From Rhipicephalus microplus (taxonomy: Eukaryota; Arthropoda; Arachnida; Ixodida; Ixodidae), in NCBI RefSeq assembly GCF_043290135.1, contig NC_134700.1, positions 155,636,053 through 155,700,052 of the forward strand: 64,000 bases of DNA, in the 5' to 3' direction. A model generated the notes under the pieces. The model saw only the letters and a program-made list of their open reading frames with translations, made no database searches and had not been told where the DNA came from. Positions 25,641 to 37,640 of this stretch are shown one piece after another; within the stretch, counting starts at the first letter, position 1, and each line of letters opens with the position of its first letter. A program made the position numbers and the translations under genes.

Positions 25641-26497
25641 CAAAACTTTAATTAGCATACTTATCGTACCATTAGTAATGTCAGTTCTCTATCTGAATGA
25701 GAATTCAAACAGAGCCTTGACATACCCACATGTTTTCGTGCGGATGCTACACGTCTTCCATATACACGTATGTCAAACAAAAAGTAAACTGCCTTTACTC
25801 CGCTTACTTTGCAGACACTGCTATTGGGAGTCCTGGATCCTTCATTGCGCAAGTTTTATCTTCATTTCTTGCTTCACTTGAATAAAGCTGTCTCACTTTT
25901 TTTTTCTCTAGGAGAAGCTGTTCTCTTTGAATTCCTTACGGACGCTTGAGGCGCCACTTACCACTCCAATTCTGCGTTCATCATGCTGCCATAGAATTAC
26001 GTTCTGCGCAAGACCCCTACGTGCAGCGTTATGACGTCAGAGGTTGGAGAGATATTAAATATGCCTCTGCATATTACATATGCTTATGGCCACCCAACCA
26101 ACCATTCACTGGTTAGCTTTATCGGCAGAATAGTACCTGTAGTGGTAAGCTAAAAAGTGTTATCAAATATAGCCGAAAACAAATTTTAGCTTATGCAATT
26201 CGTGCTTAAAAACCTCATGCTCCTAAAAAAGTGTTTCAAGTAATGCGGAACTTCCACTACAGCACTCAGGTAAGTTAGTTACATCCCGTAGTAAAGTTTT
26301 GCGTTCGTGTCCACCTCAGGGCAAATTGCGAAAGTCTAGACAGGCCCACCTTATTTGCAGAGAATAGACATGAAAGTAGGCGGATCACGAACATGGCATG
26401 CCCGCTGTACGTAATCAGAAGCGTGGACGTGAACCCAATACTCGCGCTGACCGCCTGAGGACGCCGTCGGTTCGTTAGATTAATTGGTCGTGAAGCT

Positions 26498-26600
26498 AGA
26501 CACCGCAATTTATCTACGTCTGTCGGCAGAGCCCTGCTCGAGCCCGTGTGGTTTTACGCTAGGCGAAACTTGTTTTCATGTTGTAGTGTCGTAACTGCAA
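26498..26600 (+). repeat. Dispersed repeat, second of a pair
   Basis: Partner of 25,495-25,640; the two lie about 1 kb apart in direct orientation. Sequence between and after them (to 28,470) shows no recognised gene; it does contain the 34-bp palindrome at 27,543-27,576. Confidence 0.55.
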
Positions 26601-27542
26601 GTGCAAAGAGTCAGAGGGACAGAAATCATTATTATCCTTACAACTAGAAAAAGAAACCCCTTTTAAGACAACGTCAGCGAAATTTGTGACCGGGAAAAGG
26701 GGTTGGCTAATTTGGCCGCCTATTCCGTCCATAAAAAATTACGTTGTGGTGTTTTCAAGAGACGGCTCGGTTCAGCACAAGAATTTTCGACAAATGTACC
26801 GCCCCTCGAAAAAAAAAGCAGGCACGTATAGGGCGTTTCAATACCAGCACTCTCACTGCTATTTAAATATCTCGCCATATTTAAAACCACAGTATGCAAA
26901 TTAGCGTATGTTAAAGCAGTGTTTACGGACAAGCGCTGAAGATGAGGCAAAGTGTCACATTTTACATAGAGTGCCGCAGACTAATAGTACAGGCATGACG
27001 CTAGACGTATGCTAACGCATTTCAGATGCTAGACGTGTGCTAATGCTTTTCATGGCTGCTGAAATGGAGTGCCTATACCGAATATGCCCATTCACGCCTG
27101 CCTATAGTAGGAACATAGACTCAGTTGTTCAAGAGCAACGAATTCTTGCAGGAATCGACAGAGTTTCACTGTAAGGGCGCCACCACAACCACTTTTGTAC
27201 TTTTTGTGATATCTCGAAATACATGCACTTGCTAATATTGCCATATCAGCTTCTCCCTAGGAGTAAGACATCATGCAGCGAAACACGTGTGGGCTTGTCC
27301 GTGTTGCTTTACGAAGACCAGTGCTGAGAAAAAGCTGCGTTCGAAATGCCGCTTCAAGAATGTTCATTTACCGCAATGAAGTGAAAGGCAAACAGAATTC
27401 ACTGCATACACCGAGTGTTGTTCTTCACATTCACCTCTTTCTCGCTCTGTGCTAGAGTAAGAAAGTTACTTACCACAACAATACAAAATGATTGTATTGG
27501 TGTCATTGTGGCCGCCATACAATCAATTGTGGCCGCCATACA

Positions 27543-27576
27543 GTCAATTTCTTTGCACATGTGCAAAGAAATTGAC
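27543..27576. repeat. Perfect 34-bp palindrome
   Basis: GTCAATTTCTTTGCACA followed at once by its exact reverse complement, with no loop. Just upstream TGTGGCCGCCATACA is present twice (from about 27,507 and 27,527), the second copy leading into the palindrome. Confidence 0.95.
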
Positions 27577-28479
27577 CTTGTAAAATGCTGATGCTGATCT
27601 CAAGTGCCACGATTGCATCCAGCTGGCGAATGGTCATTGACGTTGGCAGGCTGATGATAATTTGCACTAGCATCACAGTGAGTGCCATGTTCGAAATCCA
27701 ATTTCTGGTTCGGGTTTATAAAACATGGCCGCTGGCTTCTTGACATTGGATGAATATATGTTTGCGGCAATGGGGGCGCAATCTGAACTGACGTCAGGAG
27801 CTAGAGGGCCGGTGAATTCGCCCTTCGGCTCTCAAGCATTGATAGCGACTTTTCCTGGAATACTCATATCGCCTTTGTTTTCAAAAAAACCTCGTGCTGT
27901 GTCATGTCTGCTTTATCGTATAGGATAGTGCCGTTTTCAGTACGAAAGAATATAGCGCATGCTTTATTTACGGCATATTGCGTCACGGAATAACCATTGT
28001 TTTCTCTGACGGTACAACTGATTAGATAGAATAACACATTCAATCTTGAAAATATATCTTATCACCTGAGCATGAATTATGATCCAGACATTCTCAAAAT
28101 GTTGCTGATACCAAAATTCAGCGATATCCTAATGCAAACGATGGTCTTAAAATATTTCTTTTACAAAAAACTCCTTGCTCCCTTTGTCATTTGCCATTCT
28201 TTGAAGGCCAAAGTCCGTTACTTGTGGCCATAATGCTCAACAAGATATGGAAGTAGAACACTGGTTCACTACGTTCCAACGTTTTTGTATGTACTAACGC
28301 CCGCATTTTTCATATGAAAAGAATATAAAAGTCAAAGAAATAGCTATGGCGCATTTATCAATAACTGTATTACACGACTGGTGGTATTTATTATGCACTC
28401 ATTTCCGAGCATGCTGTTAAACAGTCACCTAGTGTGATACTTTGCCTAAGAAACATCACTGTTTTTGATCACTTTAAAT

Positions 28480-29130
28480 TTTCAGAACAATCGTACTACT
28501 ATCGCTTGGGTGCTCTTTTACCTCTATTTTAATGTACAGTTGACGCAGTGCGCCGGTTCTTTGCAGGTGTTGAAGGTGTGGCTCGAAACTCCACATTGTG
28601 CACAAGTTTTCCGGCCACGACAGCTTTGCGAGCCGTGGCCATATATCTGACTTTGGAAGCACCGTCGGGATTAAGGTATGTATGGTCGAACACGGAGATT
28701 TGTGTACCCAGTTGAAAGTGTTCCGGGAAAGATGCTGGAGCCAAAGGTAATGATTATTCGTTTTGTAGGATTAGACTTGCCATCCAGCTTCATCTTAATT
28801 CTCTGGACATTTATTACATTTTCTCCTTTTCAGCCGTTGAGAAGTTTCGCATCTCTCAAGTCAGTCAGGTCATCCTCCCACACAACTCCTCGGACATTGT
28901 TAATTGAAAGTTGTGTTAGAACAGTTGATGACATCACCAAAAGTCTTCAAGCTGAGTAGTTTTTCATATTGATCCTTGTCTCGGAATTCAATGAGGATGT
29001 CTCCAATGGCCATTTTCGTTGCTTTGTAACCTGTACCAAGAGTGTCTATTAACACCTTGAAACTACGAACGGGGAGTTTTCTGGCAGGTTTTGCTTGTGT
29101 GCACTATGGATAACGTGGTAGCGCGGAAAG
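28480..29130 (-). pseudogene. LINE ORF1 (Gag-like, zinc-knuckle protein) remnant
   Basis: Read on the minus strand across frame changes: TGYKATKMAIGDILIEF (about 29,035), INNVRGVVWEDDLTDL (about 28,895), RIKMKLDGKSNPTKRIIITFG (about 28,780), GYTNLRVRPYIP, then knuckles of the form RCFxSQIYGHGxQSCRG, CAQCGVSSHTFNTC and HCVNC (about 28,660-28,490). This is the order of the nucleic-acid chaperone encoded by ORF1 of I/Jockey-type LINEs. The first Cys of knuckle one is followed by Ser where Cys is expected. Stops and shifts show it is dead. Confidence 0.8.
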
Positions 29131-29812
29131 CTGTATCTGTTTAGTTGGAATAGTTGAAAACTTGCTTCGGTGCGCACCTTTCTTAGGGAGCAATCAACAG
29201 AGAGTGACGTTTTCGGACATAAAATATAGATTGTGTTAACTGGCGGTGGCAGCCACCCACCACCTAGCCCAACGAGGGGAGGCGGCAAAACATGAAGAAA
29301 TTTTTGCATACGCCAGCTGTACACCGCCACTATAACCTGATGTGATGCATCCCAAGGTTGGGTAAACACATGGGGTCAACCATTGCCGCCAAGAATAGCC
29401 GGAAGTAAACAAAAGAGAGAAGTAGTCAGGACAAACAAAAAATGAGAGATAAAGACGAAGATGTAGGGAGAGAGACAGGAAAAGGCGACTGCCTAATTCC
29501 CCTGGGTGGGTCAGCCCAGGGGTGCCGTCTAAGTGACGCCGGAGCTAAATAGGCGTGTTGCCTGTACCGGGGGGCCTTAAAGGTCCTATCATTCGGCTTT
29601 GGATTAACCTCCATGATCCCCTTTTCCCCGGACACGGCAAAGCGACGCGCGGCTAGGCGTAGAAGGAAGTCGACCCCCCCCCCCTCGTTAGCTCGGTTCC
29701 GTGTTGTCGCTACGCACCAAGCGCCTACTTGCGCAGATGCCCCTGCGGGGTACGGCCTGAAGTGTCTAATCATCTGGCCGTATTGCGCTTCACTTGGCCA
29801 TCAAACCAGATT

Positions 29813-30047
29813 GATTGGTTGATATATGCGCGATTTAACGGCCCAAAAACCCCATATGATTATGAGAGACGCCGTAGTGCAGGGCTCCGAAAATTTGATT
29901 ACCTGGGGTTCTTTAACGTGCACACAATTTTGAGCACATTGGCCTACAGCATTTTCGCCTCCATCAAAAAATGCGACCACCGCAGTCGGGATTGGATCCC
30001 GCAACCTGCGGGTCGGCAGCCGAGTACCTTAGCCCTAGACCACGACA
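29813..30047 (-). mobile_element. Ruka-like SINE, diverged
   Basis: Recognisable from 'gatttaacggcccaaaaacccc' to the head reverse complement (ccgagtaccttagccctagaccac). It has more substitutions than the other copies and no convincing target duplication. It lies directly against a Gypsy RT remnant. Confidence 0.88.
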
Positions 30048-30830
30048 GTGAAACCTAAAAGGTTTATCCGGTTTGAGACCAACTGCAATTTCCGGGAAGA
30101 TGCTGTCCGCCATACCCAAAAACCGTTGTAGGTTCCTAACGCTCGTTCGTGGTCAGGATAGCCTGAAGTTTTTATTCACTTGACCGCATCGCACTTTGCT
30201 TGACAATGAAACGTAAAAGGTTGATCCTGTTTGAGACCAACTGCACTTTTGGGTTTTGATGGTGATGCCTGCATCCTGCAGACATTGTAATATCGTGGTT
30301 AGAGGGATGAGGTGTTCGTTGAAGGTCACCACGTCATGCATGCAAGTCATAGCATAGTTGAATTTGGCATTTCGAAGAACAATGTCCATGACACGTTGAA
30401 ATATGAACAATCAGAAAGGTGGCCCCGAAAATTCTAACAATCCTCTGTGGTAAGTAAATGTCGTTATCTCAGCATCGCACTCTGCTAACAAAATTTGCAG
30501 GAAGCATCTGCTAAATTAAAGAATCTGACGGACACAAAGAAGTATATAAGGGAGTCGATTGATGTATACAATGGGGTACACATCTCGAACCACGACGGCA
30601 TCTAACCGCCGGTAGTAAGCGTACAACCACGCAGAGCGGTCTTTCTTTGGATCTAAAATAACTGGAAACGCCCAGTGACTGTTGGATGCTCTAACAGCAC
30701 CGTTGGTGAGCATTTCTTCGAAGGCAGCGTAAAGAAGTGCTCGTTTGTGGACACTTAAAGAACGCGGATCGAAACAGATAGGGTGGATGTCGCCAGCGTC
30801 GATCCCGTGTTCCAGCACATTATCCTTGCC
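30048..30830 (-). pseudogene. Gypsy-type reverse transcriptase remnant
   Basis: Coding order on the minus strand: EHGIDAGDIHPICFDPRSLS (about 30,815), EEMLTNGAVRASNSHWAFPV with DPKKDRSAW, YYRRLDAVVVRDVYP (about 30,590), then FQRVMDIVL (about 30,400), the YLDD-equivalent block decayed to CMHDVVTFNEHL, and LQDAGITIKTQKCSWSQTG (about 30,245). These are successive Gypsy RT blocks. The catalytic motif is lost. Part of the last block is duplicated at 30,040-30,095. Confidence 0.85.
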
Positions 30831-31049
30831 AGGAGCCTCTGTGAGAATTGCTGCGAAGGGCTTTAGGGCTGTTTCAATTCTGGCTTTTATCCCTGATGGT
30901 AATTTGAAGGATTATATACCAGTAAGAAAATCTTCTCTGGTCTCGAAGAACGAATGCGCATTTGTTGCAAGCAGATCAGATTGGGGTTGTGGTGGAGTAG
31001 TCACAAAAGTGAGCGGCTTTGCATTTATTGCATGACTTCACGTGCCCGC

Positions 31050-32150
31050 ACGGTGACCGAGCACGATTACCGACTTGGCTATAAAATTGCCGTCCAACAT
31101 CATTGGGCAGGAAGGTCCGGGTAGTTGTACTAAAAGTTGTCGAAGTTCTCGCCCATGGAGAGTATAAAGACTGAACCAGCTGCAGTCGTAGCAGAAACAA
31201 CATGAGAAGAGGCCACGTGCCGATCAGTGTTTACGCTTCGCAAGGCAAAGGCTTTAATTTCGCAGGCGTTTTCGATTTGATCCCCGAAAACAGAAACAGC
31301 TGATCCAGTATTTAAATGAATCGAGACCTTTACTACTGCCATGAAAACCATCACCAGTTGTGCTTTAGCACTGTGGGTAACGAGAAAACAAATGTACATG
31401 GAAGAGGCTTTACCGTATTGTCGAGTATACCACGGTGGTTATTGAGCTGGGAGCACTTTGCAGGAGCGTTGCTTGCTTGTTCCTCTGGTAGTTGTCCGAG
31501 CGAGAAAGAATGCAGCTTTCTTTCTTTAGGCGTGCATTGCTTTGTGGAATGCTTCCCACGACTTTCCATCCAGGCAGCTGAATTATGTGAAGACCAAGAC
31601 ACGCGGCGTTAGGTCCTCTGCAGCACACCCGGCTACTCCTGAAGGTGAGCAGTAGTCCACATTGGGGCTGCAGTAGGTGTACCGGGACATGTGTATAGTG
31701 AAAGGACTCCAGGGAGCGATAGAATGTAGGCCAGCGTTTAGTATGCACCTACCATCGTCACGCTCGGTCGTTTCCCCAGCGGCCAGAACGTGGTCTGCTT
31801 GGGCACTGGCTCTTGTAGTGCGCCGTCCTTCACACTGGACGCATATTGAAGGGTTCCTGCTTGTGCCTGTGGCACTAGAATGGGCAGCGATCACTACTAG
31901 TTGGCTTTGGGCCAAGGCACCCGGTATGGGTGCCCCAAGTTCCTGGGTCGTTGACGGGAATGTGGTCAGAGCAGGCAGATTTTGGAGGCTTAATGGTGGA
32001 TTTTGGGGGTCTAGAGCCCTTGGTGGGGCCGTGGGGTTGAAAGGACCGTTCCACGCACAGAGTGGCTCGAGAGGGGATTTGGGCAAAGGCGGGCTTGGCA
32101 TGCAACCTCCGCTAACATCGCGGCCTAAATATCACCTGCTGCTTTAGTGA
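31050..32150 (-). other. GC-rich region upstream of Gypsy RT, possibly gag-protease
   Basis: Minus-strand frame 31,130-31,399 contains VVKVSIHLNTGSAVSVFGDQ, which resembles a retroviral-type aspartic protease active site (D/S-T-G-A) with Asn for Asp. It sits in the right place relative to the RT. Frames of 172 codons (31,583-32,101, minus) and 156 codons (31,677-32,147, plus) cover the same sequence on opposite strands; neither has a recognised motif. Confidence 0.3.
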
Positions 32151-32719
32151 GGACATCGAGTGAAGGGAATGAACGACACCCTAAGTAGGTTAGAAGTATG
32201 GCTGTTTGTGCTAGCTGGTATTACATGACAATAGTTATAGCGCGAGAACAGAACGACGACCAAGACACAAGAGCTCGTGTCCTTCTTGTCTCTTTGTCAT
32301 CGTTCTGTTTTCGCGCTTTAACTATCGCCTTAAGTAGGCTCGGCAACGGGGATGCCACTGCTTCGCTGCCCGAGTGAATCAGTCGTAAACCTCTTATAAG
32401 GACCACATATTTTTGGCAGATTTTATTCTCAGCTTGTGTATGGCTGTCAAGTGCGATTTTCATGCAAACGACGCCATCCGGGAATAAACTTGATGCGGAA
32501 TAGCGACTCAAAGCTTGACCAACTTTAAAAAGACTGGTGATGACGCCAACGTGCAGCCGACCCAGATAGGGCGATAGACAGAAGGCGTTGCAGAAGAGTA
32601 ATTTGTGAGAGCTAAGGCTTCCAGATAATCTTGTAACTCTTACAAAATGTCTGCGACCGATGTAACTCCCATGTGTCCTTCGTGTGTGAGGGCGGCTTCC
32701 ATCAATTGAAAACTGTTAA

Positions 32720-35090
32720 TTTTTATCACATTAACTTTTATTGGCGCAAGGGCGTCGAAGGCCAAAGAGCACCAGTACAAGCGTTGCTTCATTCCAGGCT
32801 ATTAATCTAAAATTTAAAACAAATACTGCGTAGGGAATGTCTAATAAATATTGAAAAAATAGTGCGTTTAAAAGGAACGTCACTTTGTTACAGGCCTTCA
32901 TTTCACAGGCTGGAGTCTTATGACAAATGAGTCAGCAAGTCCGAGACCCTCACAGCTGAAGTCCTTGCCTGAGAAGGAATTAAACATACTTGTGTTTTTA
33001 GCACCAGGTGGTACCTCACACGCGAGGCCTAACCTGGTTTCTAGGATGGAATGATATCATTGTTAGAAATTTTACTTTCGCAAGATATTGAACAAGTCTC
33101 TTAAGGTCAAACATTGCATCTAATGATAAAAAAGCGCTAGATTGAGTGGAATACGATACCGATAGAGCTCCCAGAAATGGGTCAGTCGTGCTTGGTGAAG
33201 CACAGGACATTAAATGAGGACATGCAAAACGGTTAGACTCTCTCCACAGTGTATACATGTAGGCAGATCAGCGCCTGTAAAAAGTGTTGATGTGTGGCAT
33301 AAGTATGGCCTATTCTGAGCCGTGTTAGAGTTACTTCGGCAAATCTGTTGAGTTTTTGTGGGATAACTTTCTTTAGTTGAGGTTTTACAAGGTGGATTTT
33401 GTTGTCGACTTGTTTGTCCCATTCATCTTGCCAGTGGTTACGTACAACAGGTACAATAGGTCTTAGATCAACCCCCGGAACAGCGGTTATATCTATAGCT
33501 TGCCTATCAGCGGCTTCCCGTGCATTCTTGTGCACTATTTCATTGCCCAGAACCCCAGAATGACCTGAAACGCAGGAAATGACAAAAGAAAGCTTTAGGT
33601 TAGAGACTGTAGAGATTTCATTAAAGAGCTTGTTGAAAGTGGGGCACTTGCTTTACTTGCCAGAAGATATCGCCGTGACAACACTTAGAGAATCCGTGTG
33701 CACTATAGAATTTTGTATTATTTGTTGTATATTATGTTGTATAATAAGCAGGATACCTTAGACTTGCACCGTGAAAATGCTGGTATGTGTATGCATTGTT
33801 CTGGTGTCAGAAAATTTGTCCGTAGGATGCACATTATACAGATGTTTGAGACTTTGAGCCATCAGACAAGAAAGCGGCTGAAAAATATTTGTGTTCAAGG
33901 ACCAAGAAGTGTTGCTCAATGAATGCACTAGGAGAATTTTTCTTTTTGAAGTCTTTAAACGACCAGTCACAAGTTACCGGACACTGCTGCCAGAGAGGGA
34001 TGTGTTCGGCATGGTCGGTTTCCTGTAAGTCATTGAAAAAAATTCCAAGTTTTTCTACTGCAGGTGTTATTGCCAATGGAAATGGTGGTGCAATAAAAGG
34101 AAGGTTTAGGTATACACATCATTCATAAGTGTTTTGCATAGGTGCTTCTTCAGAGACATGATTCTAACTACATAGTTTACTCCTAAATACGTGCGCTGAT
34201 AGTCAAGTGGCCATTGATCTGACTCCGCATAAAGTATGTGGATAGGGCTGGTACAGAAGGCACCAAGTGCCAGCCGCATACCTAAGTGGTATACAGGGTA
34301 AATAGTCTGAGTGCTGTCCTTGAAGCTGACTGATATACTAGGCATCTGTAGTCTATGCGTGACAAAACCTGTCTTCTAAACAGAGATATGAGACAGTGCC
34401 TCTCTGTTCCTCATGACTGATGCGATAAAATTTTATAAAGGTTCATGGTCTTGAGACATTTTAGCTTCAGCTGCTTCGTATGGTGGATGAAACTGAGTGT
34501 AGCATCGAAAATTACTTGGAGAATGTTTTGTTCTTTCGCGATGACTAAGCTATGTCCATGTCCATTCACTAGTACGCAGGGCTCAGGATGTACACCTCTT
34601 CGTCTGCAGAAAAGCACACTAGCAGACTTGTCAGTGTTAAACTTAAAATCATTCTCATCAGCCTATATCGCAAGGTGTTTAACACCTAACTGTATCTGGC
34701 ATTCGCACACACTCAAGTACCACGATTTGAAACTGATTTGGATGTCATCTACATATACAGAGTACGATGTCGCAGGTGGAATAACAGAGCGAAAAGAGTT
34801 CATTTTAACTATAAATAGTGTGCAGCTTAATACTCCTCCCTGTGGCACTCCATTTTCTTGAAGAAATGTGTACGATAACACAGTGCCTGTTTTTTCAGAC
34901 AGGTAATATCTTAAGATGGTCATAAACCTGCCACATATTCCGAAAGACGATAGGTCTTGCAGGCTTCCGTTTCACCAGGCAGTATCATATGCCTTCAAAA
35001 CAGACAGACAGTATTGATTGTGTACAAATGCGTCACGAATATATGACTCGAGGAGGATAAGATCGTCAGTTGATGTCGCCTCAGTGTGGC
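32720..35090 (-). pseudogene. LINE RT-RNase H remnant with 3' end
   Basis: Minus strand, in order: HTEATSTDDLILLESYIRDA (about 35,080), LSVLKAYDTAW, QENGVPQGGVLSCTLF (about 34,855), YSVYVDDIQI with VDD (about 34,750), VLFCRRRGVHPEP (about 34,610), then RNase H with VHTDSLSVVTAISS (about 33,690) and CVSGHSGVLGNEIVHKNA (about 33,560), the RLRIGHTYATH block, and CIHCGESLTVLHVLI (about 33,240). The 3' UTR ends with GCCAATAAAAGTTAA near 32,730. The full order fits an RNase H-bearing LINE. It is 5'-truncated at about 35,090 and frameshifted. Confidence 0.9.
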
Positions 35091-35540
35091 TTACACGAGA
35101 CGTTACACCCACTTGATTGGCTGTAATGACACAGGTCCAAATTGTGGTCACTGTCGGTTGCCAGAAACGCTCGAACATATATTTTGCGACTGTCCAGCAT
35201 ATGCAAGCGAACGTCAGCATCTGATATCTTCGATTGGCCGATATATTAGTCGACCATTAAGCGATAAGGTTGTGTTAGGTCCATGGCCTGACGCCAGCAG
35301 CACACATGTGGTTATACGAGCCGTCATCGCTTTCTTAGGAGCCACTGAACTGGATGCACGTCTGTAGAGTTACCCAGCCTAATAAGAACATATCATCTCT
35401 CTACCTTACCATCGTCATTCATCTCTTTTTCACTCCCCAGTCACCATTACCCAGTGTAGAGTAGCAGGCCAGAGCAAACTATAGCTCAGGCCGACCTCTC
35501 TACCTTTCTGTAAATAGATTCTCTCTCTCTCTCTCTTGAT
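35086..35540 (+). pseudogene. LINE C-terminus and 3' UTR, opposite orientation
   Basis: An open frame from 35,086 to the stop at 35,367 encodes VAYTRRYTHLIG, then the zinc-like NCGHCRLPETLEHIFCDCPAY, and RAVIAFLGATELDARL. It is followed by a 3' UTR (…cccagtgtagagtagcaggcc…) that parallels the UTR at 52,275-52,320 and ends in a CT-repeat. It has the same type of tail as 51,670-52,720. Confidence 0.85.
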
Positions 35541-35770
35541 TTATATGTGGGGTTTAACGTCCGAAAATTACCATAAGGTTATGAGAAATGCCGTAATGGA
35601 GGGCTCCGGAAATTTCTACCACCTGAGACTTTTTAACGTGCACCCAAGTCTGAGCACACGGGCCTACAAAATTTCCGCCTCCATCGGAAATGCAGCTGCA
35701 GCAGCCGCGATTCGATCCCGTGACATGCGGGTCAGCAGCTGAGTACCTTAGCCCCTAGTCCCCCGCTGCT
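35541..35770 (-). mobile_element. Ruka-like SINE
   Basis: Near full length, from 'gtggggtttaacgtccgaaaa' to 'ccttagcccctagtccccc'. It lies exactly between the CT-rich LINE end and the Gypsy RNase H segment, with no convincing target duplication, so the junctions may have been rearranged. Confidence 0.9.
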
Positions 35771-37430
35771 GGGCCAGAGAGTTCACTCTTTATGCAGATC
35801 ATCAACCACTTCTCGGAATTTTAGTTAAAGACACACCTGTGCCGGCACTTGCCACCGCGTGAATGCAAAGATGGGAAATAACGCTGGAGTGTACAATTCA
35901 AAACTAAAATACCGAAAGGAAAAAATTTTTGAGGTGGCTGATGATCTGTCTTAGCTTCCACTGCCTAATGTAGCTGTCGACGAGCCTTCCAAATGTCTCT
36001 TCCTCTTTGACAGCATGTCCATCAGTTCGGATGAGGTGGTGAGAGCCACAATACGTGATCCCACTCTATCTCGCGTGACGCAATTCATATTAAATGGGTG
36101 GCCCTCAGAGTGCTCTGAAGCCTTTATATCATTTCATTCGTGGCGCGACGAGCTATCGGAAGAGCAAGACTGCATAACTTGGGGATCAAGAGTAATCATT
36201 CCAGATAAGCTCCGGCTACAAGTTTTGCAGCTCTTCTAGGAGCGCCCAGGATCAAGCCGCATGAAAGCGTTTGCAAGAAGCTATGTGTGGTGGCCTGGCC
36301 TCGACCTTTCTGTTGAGAACTATGTCTGACAATGTCGCGTGTTCCAGGCCGTCCTAAAACAGCTCCCCCGGTTTTTTTGCAACTATAAACTTACCCCACG
36401 AAGCCCTGGCCAACGCGTGTACCTGTACTATGCTGTAAAAGGGTCGCAGGCGTTCCTAGTCCTCGTCAACGCGTTCTCTAAGCGGATCGAGGTCTTACCT
36501 GTGCCGTCCACTAATACTAACAAAAACACTGAAAAGCTACGTTGCATGTGGGCGCGTATGGTCTGCCAGAGGTGCTGTTGAGTGATAACGGACCCCAATT
36601 CATTTCAGACGAGTTCAGGGTGTTTTTAAGCTGGATGGGGTAACGCACGTCAAGACGCCACCGTACCATGCGGCCTCTAACGGAGCGGCCGAACGTCTGG
36701 TGCAGACGACCAAACAAGCCCTGTCAAAGCATTTCTTACAGGACAAGGCTAGTGACCACAAACACACATTATTGATATGTTTAGGCAACTATCTAATGAG
36801 CTATAGGAGCACTCCACACAGTACCACTGGCCAGACCCCGCAGAACTTTTTTTGAAAAGACGGCCAAGGGTAAAGCTTATTTGCTAATTAAATCCTGATT
36901 TTGAGCTCTCGATGCGTGAGAAGCAGCAACGTACCAAACTGCCAAATTACATGTCACGTGCGGTTTCTCAAAGTTTTGCTGTGGGGGACGCTGTGCGGGG
37001 GAACACGGTGTGAGGTGAGAAGGGGTCGTGAGACGAAGGTGTCGTAACACAGGTTGTTAGTCGCGTAACTTATTTGTGAAAGTATCGCAGGCGCTGCGAT
37101 TTGCGCATGCTGACAACATCAGAGCCCACTACGCAACCCCGTATTTCGCAAGCTGTACACAAGTGCAACCTGTTCAAACCTCGCAAGACGCCACCCCTCC
37201 GATGGTTCCCGGGCTATGTGGGCCTGCGATCTGGTTGCCTCTCGAAGATCCTCGCATGACAGAATCTGCCACGGTTCCCCTACCGGCAACTGCATCGCCA
37301 ACGGCCGAAATCACTGCCTCTGGCTCCTCGGACCATCCTGGTGCTTCAGGTGCGCCATCGGCCGCCGAACGTGCAACCCTTCGGCGTAGTGAACGCGTGC
37401 GACGTGGCCCGGACAGATAACAGCCGAGTG
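35771..37430 (+). pseudogene. Gypsy-type RNase H end and integrase remnant
   Basis: REFTLYADHQPLLGILVKDT (35,776) is the RNase H C-terminus, followed by VADDLS*LPLPNVAVDE (about 35,938). Integrase follows: RDPTLSRVTQFILNGWPSE, WGSRVIIPDKLRLQVLQL, RMKAFARSYVWWPGLDLSVE (about 36,260), the core (about 36,410-36,720) with VLLSDNGPQFISDEFRVF, and a proline-rich C-tail ending LRRSERVRRGPD at 37,420. The zinc-finger His and one Cys are lost. Of the core acidic residues, LDYAG reads LYYAV and the VDAF position reads VNAF. Frameshifts are also present, so it is inactive. Confidence 0.9.
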
Positions 37431-37449
37431 ACTTTCGAAAGTAATCCGT

Positions 37450-37460
37450 GGGGGAAGGAG
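37450..37460 (+). promoter_or_regulatory. Polypurine tract
   Basis: GGGGGAAGGAG immediately before the TGT start of the LTR and about 30 bp after the integrase C-terminus: the plus-strand priming site of the Gypsy element. Confidence 0.8.
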
Positions 37461-37640
37461 TGTTGTGGTGTGACGTCACATGTCACCTGGGCATCCTGTG
37501 TGGGCATTGCTGTGCGGCCTATTACGTGTTCTTTGGCTATATATACGTGTGTGTTCGGTAACAAACTTATCACTTGTTCTTAGAATGTTGCCGGTTCCTC
37601 GCGTTATAAAACTGGTATCATCCGATAACAAACTGGGAGC
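37461..37640 (+). repeat. 3' LTR of Gypsy element, right boundary uncertain
   Basis: Begins TGTTGTGGTGTGACGTCACATG, includes the palindromic TGACGTCA and a TATA-like CTATATATACG (37,538-37,548), and loses resemblance to an LTR around 37,620. No second LTR was found in the window, so the right end is a guess. Confidence 0.6.

Noticed and set aside
31583..32147. 172-codon minus and 156-codon plus frames on the same DNA
   Set aside because: GC-rich composition leaves both strands open; neither shows a domain, and codon content does not favour one.
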